A stretch of DNA of 64,000 nt. It comes from Echinometra lucunter. Taxonomy: Eukaryota; Echinodermata; Echinoidea; Camarodonta; Echinometridae. The position numbers were made by a program, and so were the translations under genes. Shown here piece after piece: positions 20,001-27,666 of this stretch. The notes below the pieces were generated by a model. That model saw nothing but the letters and a program-made list of their open reading frames with translations. It ran no database searches and was not told the origin of the DNA. Location of the stretch: the NCBI GenBank assembly GCA_029962745.1, contig CM057151.1, positions 6,688,192 to 6,752,191 on the forward strand, given 5' to 3'. Numbering within the stretch: position 1 is the first letter of the stretch; each line of letters opens with the position of its first letter.

Positions 20001-21801
20001 CCCACAGTGCACATGGTGTAACAGCAAATCTATTGAAATTTATGATAGTATAAAAAATAAGGAGAGGACTTCAAACAAGTGTCACACGAGTAATAAGCAT
20101 TTCTTTGGCAATTTATTTTTTGTATAAAATTGAAATGTAAATTTAAAAGCATAAAAACAACATCTTTGCCCCACTTTCTATTAAAGTTCCATATTTAGCA
20201 GGTCTGGTGCGCCCATTGGAAACATGGTGACGATTGTAACAATACTCCCCTGCTAATCATTGCGTTTACTATCCTTTATACACACAGTATTCTTTTATCA
20301 TTACGGGTAAATTGACGAAATTGTTTGGAAAAAATATTAGATTCAATCGAATAAAACAACACTGACTTTCATGTATCTAACATGCACTTTACTGTATAAT
20401 GTCAATGACAAATATGCACTAATTAAGCCTATACACATAAAAGACCCAAAATTGCATTTTACTGTCGCATTTACCGTATACTGTCAATGAAAAATATGCA
20501 CTAATTAAACTTATAAACGTAATAGAGCCCAAATTGCCCTTTTTTATCAGGATGAGTGACGCGTGAAAGCTGTTTCCGCCCATTCATATAACACACACTT
20601 GAAAATCAATTAAGGAGAAACCACCATATCCGACCTTCATAAAGCTCTGCAGACAAGGCGGGAAAGAGAACTGTCATTTCTGTACATACATGGGTATACA
20701 TGGATATACGAGAGATGTGCGAATCTTGTCAAAGAAGGTCATGAAGTTATGATTATTGTTATAAATTTAACACTGTAGCACCCGGGCACATGACGGGAAC
20801 TCGTAAAAAAAGCTCTTCGAATTAGATTCGAAAAAAAAAAAACCCGCCATGTCAGCATGCATCATTTGCTCTTACAAATAACAAATCATTATTTTCAAAC
20901 GTTCGTTGATAGCATTGAGTCACACTATTTCAAATCGAATCCTAACCCGTTTAGATCTCTTGTCTGTTGGAGAGGGAACTAACGTGTCCACTACGATATT
21001 AAGACAAAACATTATTTTAAAATTGGGAAATACGTTAAACAAAATGTCCACAAAAAATATTGTTTTGAATATTTCAAAGTAATGATTTTTTAAGAAAACC
21101 TTTTAGGAATGAGCAGTATCTGCAATTAGCGGAATTCATTGACACTGCCAAACGGTCCTTTTTAATTTTTTTTTTTTTTTACTTTTTTACTTTAACGTTA
21201 ACAACCTCAGTCACATGAATTGTGTCTTAAGGTCTCTAAACTCCTCTAATTATAAAGACGACCAAAGTTTATGGGATCTAAACAGTGGGTGCATAATTAT
21301 TCGCAGACAAGTTTATTCAGGCATTTTCAAAATGCGGACTTTCTACATCATGAAGGGGATGGCTCTAAGATGAAAGCAAACAATAATTAACTGACTTTCA
21401 AAGAATGGAAATCATGTATCATCCCCGTGAGATTAATTTGGTTTTTTTTTGACATCTCAATAATGGTTTGAATTATAAACACGTGTTTACATGTTTCACA
21501 CGCATCGTGGGTATACCATTTGCTGATTTCAATAAATGACTAATTCTCTTTTCCCTCCAGCAGTTTTGATAATTGCACTTCAGTTGAATAGATCGAAGGA
21601 ACACACTTTTAAACAACTGATCCTGTTTACATGTCTGTTCAATATAAGATCTCTTTCTCTTACCACCGAAGAGTCGGGCCGCACAGGTGCGTCTTCCACG
21701 GCTATCCATCCCACTCCCGACGCCGAGCATGTCCTTGCTACGTAAAAAGATGCCAGCACCATCAGGCACAAGGCCCGAACACCTCCAGTGTATCCCCTCA
21801 T
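318..21801 (-). CDS. ITIH-like: ITIH-like secreted protein with three VIT-VWA modules (gene model, 3' end outside window)
   Basis: Join of 23 exons, read from high to low coordinates: 21664-21801, 19127-19159, 18267-18433, 17700-17816, 16273-16414, 15111-15252, 14346-14629, 13370-13658, 12761-13072, 12121-12353, 8421-9203, 7414-7577, 6833-6949, 5889-6294, 5187-5478, 4180-4724, 3601-3904, 3239-3300, 2576-2736, 2105-2215, 1547-1685, 898-1158, 318-606. Every junction keeps frame (5491 nt). Domains: signal peptide 1-27; module 1 VIT about 58-199 and VWA about 342-619; Thr-rich linker about 720-880; module 2 VIT from 881, VWA 1110-1388; linker to 1510; module 3 VIT 1511-1647, VWA from 1735. MIDAS DxSxS begins at residues 368, 1136 and 1761. 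Known of the family: vertebrate ITIH heavy chains carry one VIT and one VWA and associate with bikunin and hyaluronan. Inference: one transcript carries all three modules, because modules 2 and 3 have no signal-peptide exon and link in phase 0. The alternative is three tandem genes with unseen first exons. Confidence 0.75.
898..1158 (-). CDS. ITIH-like: ITIH-like exon 22: VIT-VWA connector of module 3
   Basis: Residues 1648-1734. MTLRTTIIEPGGLEHSKAF is the E-P-x-G/Q-I strand and GDYTVQYDVNQP is the pre-VWA strand. Single exon, phase 0 in and out (TCATAG acceptor, CAG|GTAATT donor). No Ser-rich insert. Confidence 0.82.
1451..1538. repeat. GA/GAA-rich low-complexity tract
   Basis: Purine-rich run of AGAAGAAGGAGGAGG type in the intron between exons 21 and 22. 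No gene. Confidence 0.8.
1547..1685 (-). CDS. ITIH-like: ITIH-like exon 21: VIT domain of module 3, third part
   Basis: Encodes LDLDNNILVVSVPVDPSNSV and FALTYEEMLDKRLG, the Val/Pro strand plus Y-E-E-L-L-x-R string of VIT. Acceptor TTTGCAG. The donor (GAG|GTCTGA) is weak but gives phase 0, the same position as in module 1 exon 5. Confidence 0.78.
2105..2215 (-). CDS. ITIH-like: ITIH-like exon 20: VIT domain of module 3, second part
   Basis: 111 nt starting RLNGQSYTSDVTDP, matching V-D-G-x-x-Y-x-G. The rest is Gly-rich (GLGLGKLEIGPSGG). Phase 2 in and out; acceptor GTTGCAG, donor GTAAGAC. Confidence 0.75.
2576..2736 (-). CDS. ITIH-like: ITIH-like exon 19: VIT domain of module 3, first part
   Basis: Residues 1511-1564: DGIMTARFDVDSVIVLRY, then TTTIESEMVNEASTK and a PSSGSITGFEI exit. 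This is the third copy of the VIT start, phase 0 in and phase 2 out as in the other two. The acceptor (AATGAAAG) has a poor pyrimidine tract. Confidence 0.78.
3239..3300 (-). CDS. ITIH-like: ITIH-like exon 18: short linker between modules 2 and 3
   Basis: 62 nt encoding GKDPTEVTPKVHDAPLATAS plus D, between TTTTCAG and GTGAGT. Phase 1 in, phase 0 out, which is exactly what joins exon 17 to the module 3 VIT exon. The linker has no recognisable fold. Confidence 0.7.
3601..3904 (-). CDS. ITIH-like: ITIH-like exon 17: post-VWA helical segment of module 2
   Basis: Residues 1389-1490. VPDVVRRIWAMKTLENLIKE and AEQIITLAKEQNYVTPLTPM match the ITIH post-VWA string (R-L-W-A-x-L-T-I... A-x-x-L-S-L-x-Y-x-F-V-T-P-L-T-S-M). 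No Thr-rich tract follows, unlike module 1. Phase 0 in (AACAG|CAA), phase 1 out (GTAGAT donor). Confidence 0.85.
4180..4724 (-). CDS. ITIH-like: ITIH-like exon 16: rest of VWA and beta region of module 2
   Basis: Residues 1207-1388. It holds ETNLNEAI, SMMILLTDGRPSVGTTD, NTLGFGRLVDFDLLVKLA, FYFEVYRPLLFDVTMNYPGG and YYDGSEMVVAGKL. All follow the ITIH heavy-chain order with no gaps. The Gly-Gly before Thr in the second MIDAS loop is Ser-Glu here, but Thr is kept. Phase 1 in, phase 0 out (ACG|GTAAGA). Confidence 0.88.
5187..5478 (-). CDS. ITIH-like: ITIH-like exon 15: VWA domain of module 2, first half
   Basis: Residues 1110-1207. VQNDYFVHFFSPIGLNV leads into QIVFIIDVSASMYGTKL with MIDAS DVSAS at about 1136, then TDYFNIITFSDGVQYW. 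N-G-Y-F-V-H-F-F-A-P is the ITIH consensus at this place. Phase 0 in, phase 1 out (CAG|GTAAAT). Confidence 0.87.
5681..5710. repeat. 30-bp near-perfect palindrome
   Basis: ATGGACC arms around a TACACGTGTA core, with a single base breaking symmetry on each side. It lies in the module 2 intron between exons 14 and 15. It could extrude a hairpin or be a remnant of a foldback element. Confidence 0.7.
5889..6294 (-). CDS. ITIH-like: ITIH-like exon 14: VIT end and pre-VWA region of module 2
   Basis: Residues 974-1109. It includes FVMSVPNVPRDTPVTFVLMY followed by DELMDKVRGQYQQRI, then DVQVTEPQRIRDI and DGDIVLTYSL. This single exon covers what module 1 splits into exons 5, 6 and 7 (406 against 568 nt), mainly because the Ser-rich insert is missing. 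Phase 2 in, phase 0 out at CAG|GTGAAA. Confidence 0.85.
6833..6949 (-). CDS. ITIH-like: ITIH-like exon 13: VIT domain of module 2, second part
   Basis: 117 nt, beginning VDVGGRRYRGVVQNIQEDK and ending IIALLARR. It matches the V-D-G-x-x-Y-x-G-x-V turn and the region leading to the VIT cross strand. Phase 2 in and out; acceptor TTTTCAG, donor GTAAGAC. Confidence 0.8.
7414..7577 (-). CDS. ITIH-like: ITIH-like exon 12: VIT domain of module 2, first part
   Basis: Residues 881-935, opening RGPVSLTRYYVESDTTERY and ending PSGAFISNFYV. It is a VIT start by strand pattern, equivalent to exons 3 and 19. Acceptor ATTTAG, phase 0 in and phase 2 out at GT|GTAAGT. There is no Met and no hydrophobic leader before it, so it reads as a continuation of exon 11. 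Confidence 0.8.
8000..8150. mobile_element. Hairpin MITE with G-rich/C-rich ends
   Basis: The left end (CACGCCAGGGGG...TTGTAACA) is the inverse of the right end (TGTTACACCCCCCAGGAGTG). Inside are a hairpin with GAGATACAAT / ATTGTATCTC arms and a perfect 24-bp palindrome at 8087-8110. It sits in the intron between the Thr-rich exon and module 2. No coding capacity. Confidence 0.65.
8421..9203 (-). CDS. ITIH-like: ITIH-like exon 11: post-VWA helices and Thr-rich mucin-like linker
   Basis: Residues 620-880. The first about 70 residues hold NFTERTYAFLMLSELFDKF and RYNLLTPIMAMVLTD, the post-VWA segment of ITIH chains (family form: W-A-x-L-T-I-Q... and F-V-T-P-L-T-S-M-V-V). After a CPPPITTTT start, about 125 residues are repeats of T-T-T-T with Pro, Met, Leu or Glu-Pro spacers, which predicts dense O-glycosylation. 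Acceptor TTTACAG; donor GCA|GTAAGA at 8420, phase 0. Read-through past the donor reaches a stop within about 40 codons, so a shorter isoform ending here is possible. Confidence 0.8.
10253..11953. mobile_element. Segment bounded by inverted GGCGGATCCAG ends with poly-G tracts
   Basis: GGCGGATCCAG near 10253 and CTGGATCCGCC at 11943-11953 are inverted copies, each next to a long G tract. They may be the two ends of one composite element or two separate members of a dispersed family. No open frame of note lies between them. Confidence 0.4.
11414..11634. repeat. Tandem array, 42-bp unit, about 5 copies
   Basis: The unit includes AATCAAGCGGCGCCGATTAG and recurs with a few changes every 42 bases. 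GC-rich against an AT-rich background. It lies inside the repeat-filled intron. The open frames across it on both strands are products of the repeat and not genes. Confidence 0.85.
12121..12353 (-). CDS. ITIH-like: ITIH-like exon 10: end of VWA and following beta region, module 1
   Basis: Starts with GVYSEVATPLLFDI, the helix and strand that close the ITIH VWA (family form: FYxEVAxPLL). NYYNGSELIITGHL follows, matching the family's G-S-E-x-V-V-A-G segment. Exons 9 and 10 together with the shared codon make 546 nt, exactly the size of the single module 2 exon at 4180-4724, which shows gain or loss of one intron. Confidence 0.85.
12761..13072 (-). CDS. ITIH-like: ITIH-like exon 9: VWA domain of module 1, second half
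   Basis: Residues 438-542. It begins GTNLNDAM (second MIDAS Thr), then ILFLLTDGKPSTGTTD (third MIDAS Asp, about residue 475) and TLGFGKLVDFNFLGRLAL. These are the classic ITIH VWA strings. Phase 1 in; donor CAAG|GTTTTA, phase 1 out. Confidence 0.85.
13370..13658 (-). CDS. ITIH-like: ITIH-like exon 8: VWA domain of module 1, first half
   Basis: Residues 342-438. RVVFVLDFSASM carries the metal-ion-dependent adhesion site motif DxSxS (Asp at about 368). QTKAAMDAILDQM and FNIMPFSDEI follow as helix 1 and strand. 289 nt, the same length as the module 3 exon at 318-606, phase 0 in and phase 1 out. The donor (AGAG|GTGCCA) is weak but gives the expected GGTNLN join. Confidence 0.85.
14346..14629 (-). 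CDS. ITIH-like: ITIH-like exon 7: serine-rich insert and pre-VWA strand, module 1
   Basis: Residues 247-341. The middle is a run of more than 30 residues that are nearly all Ser with some Gly, encoded by mixed TCN and AGY codons. It is followed by GDFIIRYNVAP, the D-Y/F-x-I-x-Y-D/N-V strand that precedes VWA in ITIH chains. Phase 1 in, phase 0 out at CAG|GTATGT. The insert is absent in modules 2 and 3. Confidence 0.75.
15111..15252 (-). CDS. ITIH-like: ITIH-like exon 6: VIT-VWA connector of module 1
   Basis: Encodes AVRNMRLYASVTEPQGITRS and a small Ala/Ser-rich tail (residues 200-247). The V-x-E-P-Q-G-I string is the post-VIT strand seen in ITIH proteins. In modules 2 and 3 the same region (VTEPQRI, IIEPGGL) is not a separate exon of this kind. 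Donor GTAAGAA, phase 1 out. Confidence 0.75.
15493..16072. mobile_element. TIR element packed with degenerate GGTCTCTCAG repeats
   Basis: The ends CCCCCATTCTACAGAG and CTCTGTGGAATGGGGG form a 16-bp terminal inverted repeat with one mismatch. The 550-bp interior is a string of diverged GGTCTYTCAGNGATC units about 12-14 bp long. Non-coding, probably non-autonomous. Confidence 0.65.
16273..16414 (-). CDS. ITIH-like: ITIH-like exon 5: VIT domain of module 1, third part
   Basis: Contains RNVFTVKANVPKKKSV followed by a YQELLERQSG segment. This matches the ITIH pattern of a Val/Pro strand, then Y-E-E-L-L-x-R. Phase 2 in, phase 0 out at CAG|GTGAGG. Confidence 0.8.
16506..16931. mobile_element. Inverted-repeat element enclosing a tRNA-like sequence
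   Basis: About 80 bp at 16506-16585 recur inverted at 16854-16931 (shared strings include CAATTGAGAGAATAATAGCG and CAGAGCTGTCCTACCATTTT, nearly identical). The tRNA-like sequence lies between the arms. It sits in the intron between exons 4 and 5 of the ITIH-like gene. Confidence 0.75.
16597..16667 (-). tRNA. tRNA-like gene or pseudogene, anticodon UCA
   Basis: The 71 nt fold as a full cloverleaf: acceptor 7 bp (GTCTCCA with CGGAGAC, only the last pair A-C mismatched), D arm from GTCTAGTGGCTAGGGC, anticodon stem TTGGC/GCCAA with loop GTTCATA, and T arm CCGGG-TTCGATT-CCCGG. The A box (TGGTCTAGTGG) and B box (GGTTCGATTCC) are intact. Loop positions 34-36 read TCA, which would read UGA. The body resembles tRNA-Glu. 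It lacks the long variable arm of tRNA-Sec. Because it lies inside an inverted-repeat element it may be a captured or SINE-like tRNA copy. Confidence 0.7.
16988..17049. repeat. (AT)n microsatellite
   Basis: About 30 uninterrupted AT units just beyond the tRNA-bearing element. Confidence 0.95.
17700..17816 (-). CDS. ITIH-like: ITIH-like exon 4: VIT domain of module 1, second part
   Basis: Opens with VVDGVSYSGQAIDRC, the VDG-x-x-Y-x-G turn typical of VIT domains. It is 117 nt, exactly the length of the equivalent exon in module 2 (6833-6949), phase 2 in and out. Acceptor CCCCCCAG, donor GTAGGTAT. Confidence 0.8.
18267..18433 (-). CDS. ITIH-like: ITIH-like exon 3: VIT domain of module 1, first part
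   Basis: Encodes about residues 58-112. It starts SPVQPKMTMFDVETKIAV and ends in KSYISDFD. The pattern of strands (variable start, R-F-A-S-T-T-V, hydrophobic exit IxxF) is that of the VIT (vault/inter-alpha-trypsin) N-terminal domain. Acceptor CTTACCAG, donor GTGAGT, phase 0 in and phase 2 out, the same as the first VIT exons of modules 2 and 3. Confidence 0.8.
19127..19159 (-). CDS. ITIH-like: ITIH-like exon 2: 11-codon microexon (EDFLSRFRRQT)
   Basis: A 33-nt open stretch between acceptor TATCTAG and donor GTAAGTAC, phase 0 on both sides. It fits between the signal-peptide exon and the first VIT exon without breaking frame. The basic residues would suit a propeptide-like segment. It is small, so confidence is moderate. 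Confidence 0.5.
19633..19774. mobile_element. GGAGCGTTTCATGA hairpin element, copy 1
   Basis: The termini CTGGGGAGCGTTTCATGA and TCATGAAATGCTCCCCTGG are inverted. Internal TTGTCAG/CTGACAA arms also pair. Lies in intron 1 of the ITIH-like gene. The same termini occur in three other copies in this window. Confidence 0.7.
20378..20545. repeat. Two-copy tandem duplication
   Basis: A segment containing TACTGTATAATGTCAATGAC and ATATGCACTAATTAA is repeated after about 90 bases with small changes. Intron of the ITIH-like gene. Confidence 0.7.
21664..21801 (-). CDS. ITIH-like: ITIH-like exon 1: start codon and signal peptide
   Basis: Starts at the ATG at 21801. The 46 codons have a short basic N-terminus, a hydrophobic core (LCLMVLASFYVA) and a likely cleavage after CSA near residue 27. 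The donor GTAAGAG follows directly, phase 0. An ATG 23 codons upstream in the same frame would put extra residues before the hydrophobic core, so this start gives the more normal signal peptide. The link to exon 2 is inferred from phase and from the lack of another candidate. Confidence 0.7.
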
Positions 21802-22572
21802 CTTGTTACCGAAGCAATCCCTCCGATATGAGATGTAGACATGAATTATCCTCAAGAATATGTCAAACTCCACAAGCTCTCACCAGATAACTACTAAACA
21901 TACAGCTATTTAGATGAGTCTTATAAAATTACAATCTCGCACGCGAGTATACGTGACTGCCTGCCAGATTTTTTTTAAGGTTGGTAGAAGCTCATCGTTA
22001 GCAGATGCTGAAACCACATATTGCGCTTCTCTCCTATTTCTTATTCCTCTTGAATAATGTCGTTTTACACCCAGAGACACGTGTATATCAGCCGCTGACA
22101 GTTTATTTTCAGGACTTTAAAAGTTTTGACGTACGTACAGCGGCTAAGGGCAGAATCTATAGCTGTCAGCATGAACATCAGAAATCCTCAGTGTTGTACA
22201 AATTTGGGTGAAAGGAAAGCAAAATTAGAGGGTTTCTATCCGGTTTGCTATCTAGTTAGGTGGAGGTTTTGTTTCCTAACCGGAGATAACCTGGTTTGTT
22301 TAGAGACTGGTTTGATAATAATTACCCACGCGGCCTTTCCACAATGAATGGAGCTAGGGGGTGTACAGTTTCCCCTTGTCAGTGCTTATGGTATACAAAC
22401 AAACTCCCACATCATGACATCATTCCAATGCGAGATGCACAGGTATGCTATGGCTAGAATGAGCTCTTCACCTCTCCCATCCTTGACATGATCTTGAAGA
22501 TCGACATTGAGAGGGTTGGATGGAATTTTGTTTACCATCCTGTGAATCGTACAGTATCCTAGCTTTTAACAA

Positions 22573-22750
22573 TGGCGTACTGAGGCGACATAGCATCATG
22601 GCACCGGTGGGGGGGGGGAGTTTTGCTTGGGTTATATTTGATGGATGAAAAGCAAATTTACAAGGTCACCGGGGGGGGGGGGAGGAGGCTATCGTCTCCT
22701 TTTGATTGGAGTTGGTGCGCTCCCAGTGCTTCCTTTAGCTACGCCACTGA
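22573..22750. mobile_element. Short poly-G element with CGCCACTG-type end
   Basis: TGGCGTACTGAGG at the left and TAGCTACGCCACTGAC at the right are roughly inverted, with two G runs (22609-22618, 22671-22682) between them. It belongs with the similar elements at 25588, 35781 and 38092. Confidence 0.4.
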
Positions 22751-25587
22751 CTTTAAAACTCCCACCCCGTTTTTGCATTTATCGCTCCACGAAACAAATC
22801 TCTTCTGAAGCTCAGTATAATATATCAATGCCGAATAAATAGCTCTTGTACTCTGTCCTTGATGCAAATACCACTTTTGACACTAGGTCACCAATGGTTT
22901 TGACCTTGTCAATATGACAGCAGAATAAATATCAACACAGACAGACAGGAAAACAGTAGATATTGCACAATACATGATGGCGACGGGGAATGAATTAGTG
23001 TAGGCCTATTTCTGTTAATTCTGCCAATCATTTAATTCCCGATTCGCTACGATTTGTATCCACCATGTTTTGCAACCCTTCCTGAATGATAAAAAAAAGT
23101 CTAATCCAATATCCATTCAATTCTCCCCTCTTCCAAAAAGTATACTCGCTCGATTCTTCTGGCATTCGGACATTCGTGGATTTATTAACCCAACTACCAC
23201 GGGCATATTTGAGGTAAAAGTTGTTGTGAGTGAGCATCATTGCTTCCAAACATGAGCTTCGTTCGCAAGGGTCATCGAATTCGCCAAACCTCGCAAACCT
23301 TGTGTGAACTTAACTATAATTATAGTAAGATGTCTTACTTAAATTGGTAGAAGGTTGTGTACTATACTTACCTTCAAACGACCGTCATACTAAACTTTAA
23401 AAAGTTACTCCTGGTTCCAAAACCTTAAGATTATCTCGTAGTTATAATTCGTGTGGACATATTTATAGTTTCGAATTTTTAGCCGTAGTTCAACTACAAG
23501 CGGTGGGTGGGCCTAGAGGTCATGCGTTTGCTATCCTGTACAATAGGACTCTCTTTGATATTCAAGCATAATTCCAAGTAAAAACCTTTAATTTTTTAGC
23601 CTATACTGTGTCAAAGGAGCACAGGGAATATTGTATTGGATTTCGCTAACTTAAAGTTTCAAAACTTCGATGGCCCGGCGACCATCGCTTGAATTTCCTC
23701 CCACCGACGGTTCCGAGAAATAATGATTATTTGAACGCTCGTATCAAATGCCACCACAAAGAAGGCAATAATAACCATGCCCTAAACCACCTCCACACCT
23801 ACTTATACTCAAAACATCCGCTCTAAGTACAGATACAAGGAAGTGAAGGTTTGGAGACCTTATGTAAGGTCAAGTTCGTGATATTTTACCGAAACACATT
23901 TTACCTGGTTCCTATTGAGATGATGATGGCGTCCTGTCAATTGATTGAATATCAACATCAATGATGCATTGATCTTTATATTTTATTTCTTTATATCTTT
24001 TTTATTCAATCATCATGAATTGTTTTAAGTGTTTGAATGTACATTTGAATTATACATGAATAATAATTCAGCACAATGTATGAAAGAAGGAAGTAATATC
24101 ACTCAAAACAACAACAACAATATATTAAGCAACCGTTGGCTGTACTTGCAGAGTATCGAATTTTGTCAGTGAAAAAAAAAAATCATACAATATATTAAGA
24201 GGTAGAGAAAGTTTTCCGTTGGCGCGATTCTTGCAAAGGGGTGGGGGTGGGGTGGGCTCTATGGTCTTATGTTGCGAGAGAGCAAAACTACCGAAATAGA
24301 TGAAGTGGGGAAGTAAGGGGGAGGGGCCCCCTGTTTTCGTATTTTATATCTTTGAATGGCAAGAGGAATGTCGCGGGCTGTGATGAAATATTCATTCACA
24401 GCATTTGGAATCTTTTTATTATTATTATTTTTTTAGCATTTGGAATCTTGTAAATACATGTACAAACAACTTCATGGTAATTTTACAAAGGTAATTTAGG
24501 CTTGGGTAAGTTACCCCCCCCCCCTATCGCCGTCGTGAAACGTGCCCCCGATGAAAACAAACAAAAAACAAACAAACAAAATGCAAGGGAGGCGACGTTC
24601 TCTTTCAACAAAATGATTAATTATAATTATTTGTTTGCTTATAGCTCCTCGTTATTTTAAACATTTTGTTTAACCATGCACAACCGCACTTTACTCAAAA
24701 CCAAATAGATGAAAGTTTTTTTAACAAGCTTTTTGTTCAGTGTAGCCTAGTTATAGTTAACATTATCCTGAACTTGGAACAAGAGCTTATAGTATTTACC
24801 GCTCATGTGAGCTGTATGTATATCGTATTCGGCGAGCACAGTATAAAGCAAACAACATATGCCCTACATACCTTGGGATTAATTATTGGTAGAATATTGA
24901 CCTGATTTTATCCTTAGTTTTTAAAGGTCAAGAGCATGATATCTCAATGTTGCATGGAATTACCACTCCCTTGACCTATGGTCAGTCTGCTAAGACCACT
25001 CAATCCAAGGATTATATACCGTGACCCGACTGATCATGACAATGGGTAATAGTGGAATTTGTAGGAGTATAATGGTCAGTTACGGTAAGGATCTGTGTGG
25101 TCTGTGCATTTCACATGCCAGAAAAAAAGTTTTGATTGAAAATCTCCCATGTATATCCACTATTCAAAATCATTTAAATGACTGAATTTTGTTTTTACTA
25201 ACAGAAATTAGTCTTATGCGCAGGACGAGACAATAAATAAAAATGAAAAGGAAAAGATTGTGATGTGCGAAGTGAGTAACATTTTGTAAAAGGTTCCGAA
25301 AGATATCTATAAAAAGAAAAAAAAAAGGGGGGGGGGACATCTTCAGGTCCATTTTGATTTCGGAAGTTTGAAAGGGGAGCACTTTTTCCTATTGAGTGCT
25401 GTGTAATTCGTCGTTTTTATCAAGTGAATTTTAATCGAGGTGACACGGGCCGGTTCTGCCCCTTTAATCAGCTCATGCACCGGAAGAATGAATATCATAA
25501 AGATAGTATACCAAGGCAGTATTGATATTACGATATGAGTTCCTTTTATTCGCCAGCTGGTGCATAGACCGGAAGAAAATATATAAT

Positions 25588-25830
25588 ACAGATATTACCA
25601 CTGGCATATTTGGGGGTGGAGGCAATGGGGCACGATCCCCGGGAGTCACTTTTAGGGGGCTCAAAAAGCAAAAGCAAATTAAAAAAAACAAACATCCTGA
25701 CCAGCCAAAGAACGATTTCAAATTTCATTTTTAATAAACTTTTCATTGGCGTCAGAAATTGGAAGGGGCAGAATTTCAGCGCTTGCCCCGTGAGCTGTTT
25801 TCCGTAGATACGCCACTGGATATACGCCAC
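25588..25830. mobile_element. Short element with repeated ATACGCCACTGG right end
   Basis: CACTGGCATATTTGGGGG at the left is roughly inverted to GATACGCCACTGG at the right, and the right end is repeated three times (TACGCCAC at 25810-25842). No coding. Confidence 0.4.
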
Positions 25831-26533
25831 TAGATACGCCACGGGGTAGTTATCATTGTATGAGATCCTTTAGTTCGACAGTGAACCGGAAGAATAGATG
25901 CCATAAAGATATAACCACAAGGCACTATTGATATTATGATATGACTTTTTAACGCAATGATCACATTTTTTTTTTTTAGGAATAAATTTAGTTCAATAAA
26001 GAGGTTTGACTGATCTATCTTTATTTGCACTGACCAAAGCAAATAGTAATCTCCAATGAATTCAATTATTGAAATCATGATTATTATTAGTCCATACTTC
26101 TTTGTCTTCAATACAATTCAACTGATATATTGCATTATATCGCATTATATGATTGGAAATAGGGAAATTGAGATGTGTAATCCATTCTGCAATATATATT
26201 TTCATAGAGCTTAACAATAACCGTGTTGAGGTTTTACTTCAGCCAATTATTCTTTTTTGTGTCTCACAATACCACAATTCTCCTGATTCTTGGGGAGATT
26301 TATGGATTTTCCACTTGGATTTTCTTAATGGAATATCCGGTTCTGGAGGCACATTTAAAGGCCAACAATACCGGTTTTCTAGTTGATGCGGAAATAGGAT
26401 GGTGTGAGCTAAAGAATGTAACAATTATGATCTGGGGGAAAAAAACCCCAAAACAAATGACGAGCCAAACTGAATTGGCCTTGACGTTTATGCATGGGCT
26501 GAAGTGATTGTACAGATGATTTCACCTCTTTTT

Positions 26534-26715
26534 TTTCTTGAGAGCGAGGGAAAGAGAAGGGAGAGAGAGATGGCGGTATGATAGGGAGGGGAAGAGGAAG
26601 GAAAGGAGGGAGAGCGGTAGAGAGAGGGGAGAGGGGAGAGGGGAGAGAGGGGGAGAGGGGAGAGGGAGGGAATGAGATAGGGAGGAAGGGAGGGGCAATA
26701 GAGAGAAAGAAAAGA
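26534..26715. repeat. GA-rich polypurine tract
   Basis: About 180 bases of almost pure purine with GGGAGAGGGGAGAG periodicity. It may form triplex or other non-B structure. Confidence 0.85.
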
Positions 26716-26867
26716 GGGCAGAAGAGTTCTTAAAAATCTTGTTAAAAAAATAAAATCGAGCAAAGGATCAAGGAATCAGAAAAAAAAACCCACAGAAAAT
26801 TGAAATGGAAACGATACGAAGTAATGTGATATGATAATCAGTCAAATCAGTCAAAGGGACAGTGGTG

Positions 26868-26957
26868 TATACGTGTCAAAAGTAGCGTAAAGCGCCCCAT
26901 ATGTCCCGTCCCCCTGGATCATATGGATTGCCTGGGAAAGTTATATATATATATATG

Positions 26958-27019
<62 letters not shown>

Positions 27020-27171
27020 ATATGTATACGTGCCAAAAGTAACGTAAAGCGCCCCATATGTCCCGTCCCCCTGGATCATATGGATTGCCTGGGAAAGTCA
27101 TTGCAGATTGCAGCATGCGAGCAGCACGCGGAATTGCCCAAATACCCAACGATAAAACCCCTCCCTTTCCT

Positions 27172-27208
<37 letters not shown>

Positions 27209-27360
27209 ATATGTATACGTGCCAAAAGTAGCGTAAAGCGCCCCATATGTCCCGTCCCCCTGGATCATATGGATTGCCTGGGAAAGTCATTGCAGATTGC
27301 AGCAGGCGAGCAGCACGCGGAATTGCAAATATACCCAACGATAAAACCCCTCCCTTTCCT

Positions 27361-27363
<3 letters not shown>
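26868..27363. repeat. Tandem cassette (about 160 bp unit) separated by TA microsatellites
   Basis: A segment beginning GTATACGTGCCAAAAGTA and ending CCCCTCCCTTTCCTGGA occurs at 27021-27175 and 27209-27363, with a truncated copy at 26868-26940. Copies are separated by (TA)n runs and the last is followed by (CA)n. The overlapping open frames come from the repeat. Confidence 0.85.
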
Positions 27364-27413
<50 letters not shown>

Positions 27414-27444
27414 ATTGAAAATTAGTCTGCTTGGCATCTAGATA

Positions 27445-27666
<222 letters not shown>

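Noticed and set aside
26876..27437. Open frames with GNPYDPGGRDIWGALRYF repeats
   Set aside because: They arise from the tandem cassette and TA microsatellites; no start context or splice support.
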